A DNA stretch of 64,000 nucleotides from Nevskia soli DSM 19509 (lineage in GTDB: Bacteria; Pseudomonadota; Gammaproteobacteria; Nevskiales; Nevskiaceae): the NCBI RefSeq assembly GCF_000711955.1, contig NZ_JONR01000022.1, positions 1-64,000 of the forward strand, in the 5' to 3' direction. Positions within the stretch are counted from its first letter, which is position 1. The number at the start of each line of letters is the position of its first letter. Of this stretch, positions 62,688 through 64,000 are shown one piece after another. The notes under the pieces were generated by a model. That model searched no databases. It was given only the letters and a program-made list of their open reading frames with translations, and was not told where the DNA came from. The translations under genes were made by a program, and so were the position numbers.

Positions 62688-62944
62688 GGTGGCTCCAAAT
62701 CCTGTTTCGCTCCAATGAGGAATTCGTCCTACCGATAGACGGCACAACAAAAGGAGCTGAAATATTTGCGCAATATGTATAGATGTTGGATATTCAACCT
62801 GTAAATTTGAACAAGCGCAATGCTGCAATGCGACATCCGCATAAAGGCATCGCAAGTTCAGGCGTTATGTTTAGGCCCGCTCGGGGGAGCTGGCATTACA
62901 TCGATCGATGGGCCCCAACCATTAGAGGCCCCGCCGGAGTGAGC

Positions 62945-64000
62945 ATGAAGCATTCAGTGTCTGCAGATGGAGCGGCGCCGCAAGGAGAAGCGTTTCATAG
63001 ACTTGAACGAGAGGACCTGCTGTCCAGGCTTCGTTTTGCGCCAGAGGCGGGCCACATCTGGCTCGATACCAAGCGCATGTTCCTGCTGCATACCGGCGCG
63101 TTCGGAACGCTGCGTCAGGAGTTGATCGAAACTGTCGGCCTCGCCCATGCCCGCGGCATATTCACCCGCATGGGATACCAGTCCGGCAGCCGCGATGCGG
63201 AGCTTGCCAAGAAGATCCGCGCAGACATGAGCTATTTTGAAAGATACTCCGTCGGCCCTCAGCTGCATGCCCTCGAAGGCATCGTGATGGTTGAGCCGGT
63301 GCGGGTGGAGATCGACGTGGAGCGCGGCCACCATTACGGCGAGTTTCTGTGGCGGGAATCCATTGAAGCGGAAGCGCACATGGCGGTATACGGCACCGGA
63401 GCCGAAGCCGTATGCTGGATGCAAATCGGCTACGCCTGCGGCTATGCCAGTTCCTTTATGGGCCGAGCGATCCTCTACCGCGAGGTCGAGTGCAAGGCGC
63501 AGGGACACAAGACGTGTCGCATCGTCGGCAAGACGGTGGAGGAATGGGAAGACGCCGAGGACGATCTTCAGTACCTTCGGGCTCAATCGTTCGTCAACAA
63601 GACCATTGTCGACTTTGGCGCTGGCAAGCGGCCGCTCCGCACCACACCGCACGACGACGCGTCGACGACAGAACGGCGCAACCAGTCGCGCGTCCTTGTG
63701 GGGGCCTCGGCAGGCTTCAACATCGTCTGCCACACCATCAAGCGGGTGGCTCCCACCGACGCCCCCGTGCTGATCCTGGGCGAAAGCGGCGTCGGCAAGG
63801 AGATGTTTGCGCGGGCACTTCACGGTGAAAGCTCGCGTGCCGACAAGCCGTTCATTGCGGTCAACTGCGCCGCCATTCCGGATCAGTTGATCGAAGCGGA
63901 GCTGTTCGGTGTCGAAAAGGGCGCGTTTACCGGCGCCGTCAGCAGCCGTCCTGGCCGCTTTGAACGCGCCAACGGCGGCACCTTGTTTCTGGACGAACTT
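62945..64000 (+). CDS. XylR/DmpR/MopR-type sigma-54 activator (runs off right edge)
   Basis: The first 352 codons of an aromatic-responsive sigma-54 activator. The XylR_N/V4R sensor spans about residues 25-200 and the AAA+ domain begins near 250. It has Walker A GESGVGKE (279-286), the sigma-54 contact loop GAFTGA (326-331) and GTLFLDEL at the edge. In the sensor, C157, E180, C183 and C191 match the zinc site of MopR-like proteins, and H108 and W136 match the MopR residues that hold the phenol hydroxyl (from memory of that family). Phenol-type inducers are therefore likely. The rest of the gene and its targets are outside the window. Confidence 0.92.
   Translation, partial: MKHSVSADGAAPQGEAFHRLEREDLLSRLRFAPEAGHIWLDTKRMFLLHTGAFGTLRQELIETVGLAHARGIFTRMGYQSGSRDAELAKKIRADMSYFERYSVGPQLHALEGIVMVEPVRVEIDVERGHHYGEFLWRESIEAEAHMAVYGTGAEAVCWMQIGYACGYASSFMGRAILYREVECKAQGHKTCRIVGKTVEEWEDAEDDLQYLRAQSFVNKTIVDFGAGKRPLRTTPHDDASTTERRNQSRVLVGASAGFNIVCHTIKRVAPTDAPVLILGESGVGKEMFARALHGESSRADKPFIAVNCAAIPDQLIEAELFGVEKGAFTGAVSSRPGRFERANGGTLFLDEL

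Noticed and set aside
60511..62944. Second copy of the tRNA-Leu 3' end as an island boundary
   Set aside because: No duplicate of the T-arm/acceptor sequence could be found by eye within the window.

Overview
The window comes from a GC-rich chromosome and carries a recognisable gammaproteobacterial housekeeping backbone: der-bamB-yfgM-hisS-rodZ-pilF-rlmN-ndk, isc genes, cysE-trmJ-suhB, secF-secD-yajC, tgt, queA and tRNA-Leu. Together with a Rieske oxygenase, a P450, three acyl-CoA dehydrogenases and an aromatic-responsive sigma-54 activator, this suggests a hydrocarbon-, steroid- or terpenoid-degrading gammaproteobacterium, perhaps of the Nevskiales/Solimonadaceae. The lineage is an inference from gene content and order, not a measurement.

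Layout. Positions 1-910 hold the end of an IS110-family element abutting a REP palindrome, then a REP-associated tyrosine transposase (RAYT) flanked by inverted REPs. Positions 914-7489 hold an amino acid permease and a divergent marR-OMF-emrA-emrB efflux operon. Positions 7810-20323 form a catabolic block: an amidohydrolase, a TetR regulator and an alpha/beta hydrolase on the plus strand. On the minus strand are a Rieske oxygenase-ferredoxin-P450 operon and an aldehyde dehydrogenase-SDR-SDR-HIBADH-like operon, with a divergent periplasmic PQQ dehydrogenase. Two nearly identical long palindromes (13911-13946 and 18255-18286) head these operons and suggest one local regulon. Positions 20427-27507 hold a GIN-domain protein, two acyl-CoA dehydrogenases, two orphan NarL-type response regulators around a small YjbE-like exported protein, and an orphan REC-HPt protein.

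Positions 27663-47674 are the backbone, almost all on the minus strand. It keeps the order known from pseudomonads, but within this window iscR, hscBA, fdx and ispG are missing from their usual places. Two cysteine desulfurases are present, and the IscU-like scaffold lacks the first cluster cysteine. From 47835 to 60351 the ancestral queA-tgt-yajC-secDF order is still visible on the minus strand, but it is split by plus-strand cassettes (acyl-CoA dehydrogenase, peroxidase, efflux pumps, antiporter-like protein, hydrolases) and by REP-type palindromes.

The last 3.5 kb, after tRNA-Leu(CAA), look like the scar of an integrated island: a frameshifted integrase start, a DUF4224 gene, a gene broken by an amber codon, a TetR gene, and finally the start of an XylR/DmpR/MopR-type activator that runs off the right edge.

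A theme across the window is small palindromic or transposon-like repeats that sit exactly on gene ends. A 271-bp MITE, REP elements and an 87-bp inverted-repeat element abut or supply the stop codons of an SDR gene, tgt, the RAYT gene and emrB.
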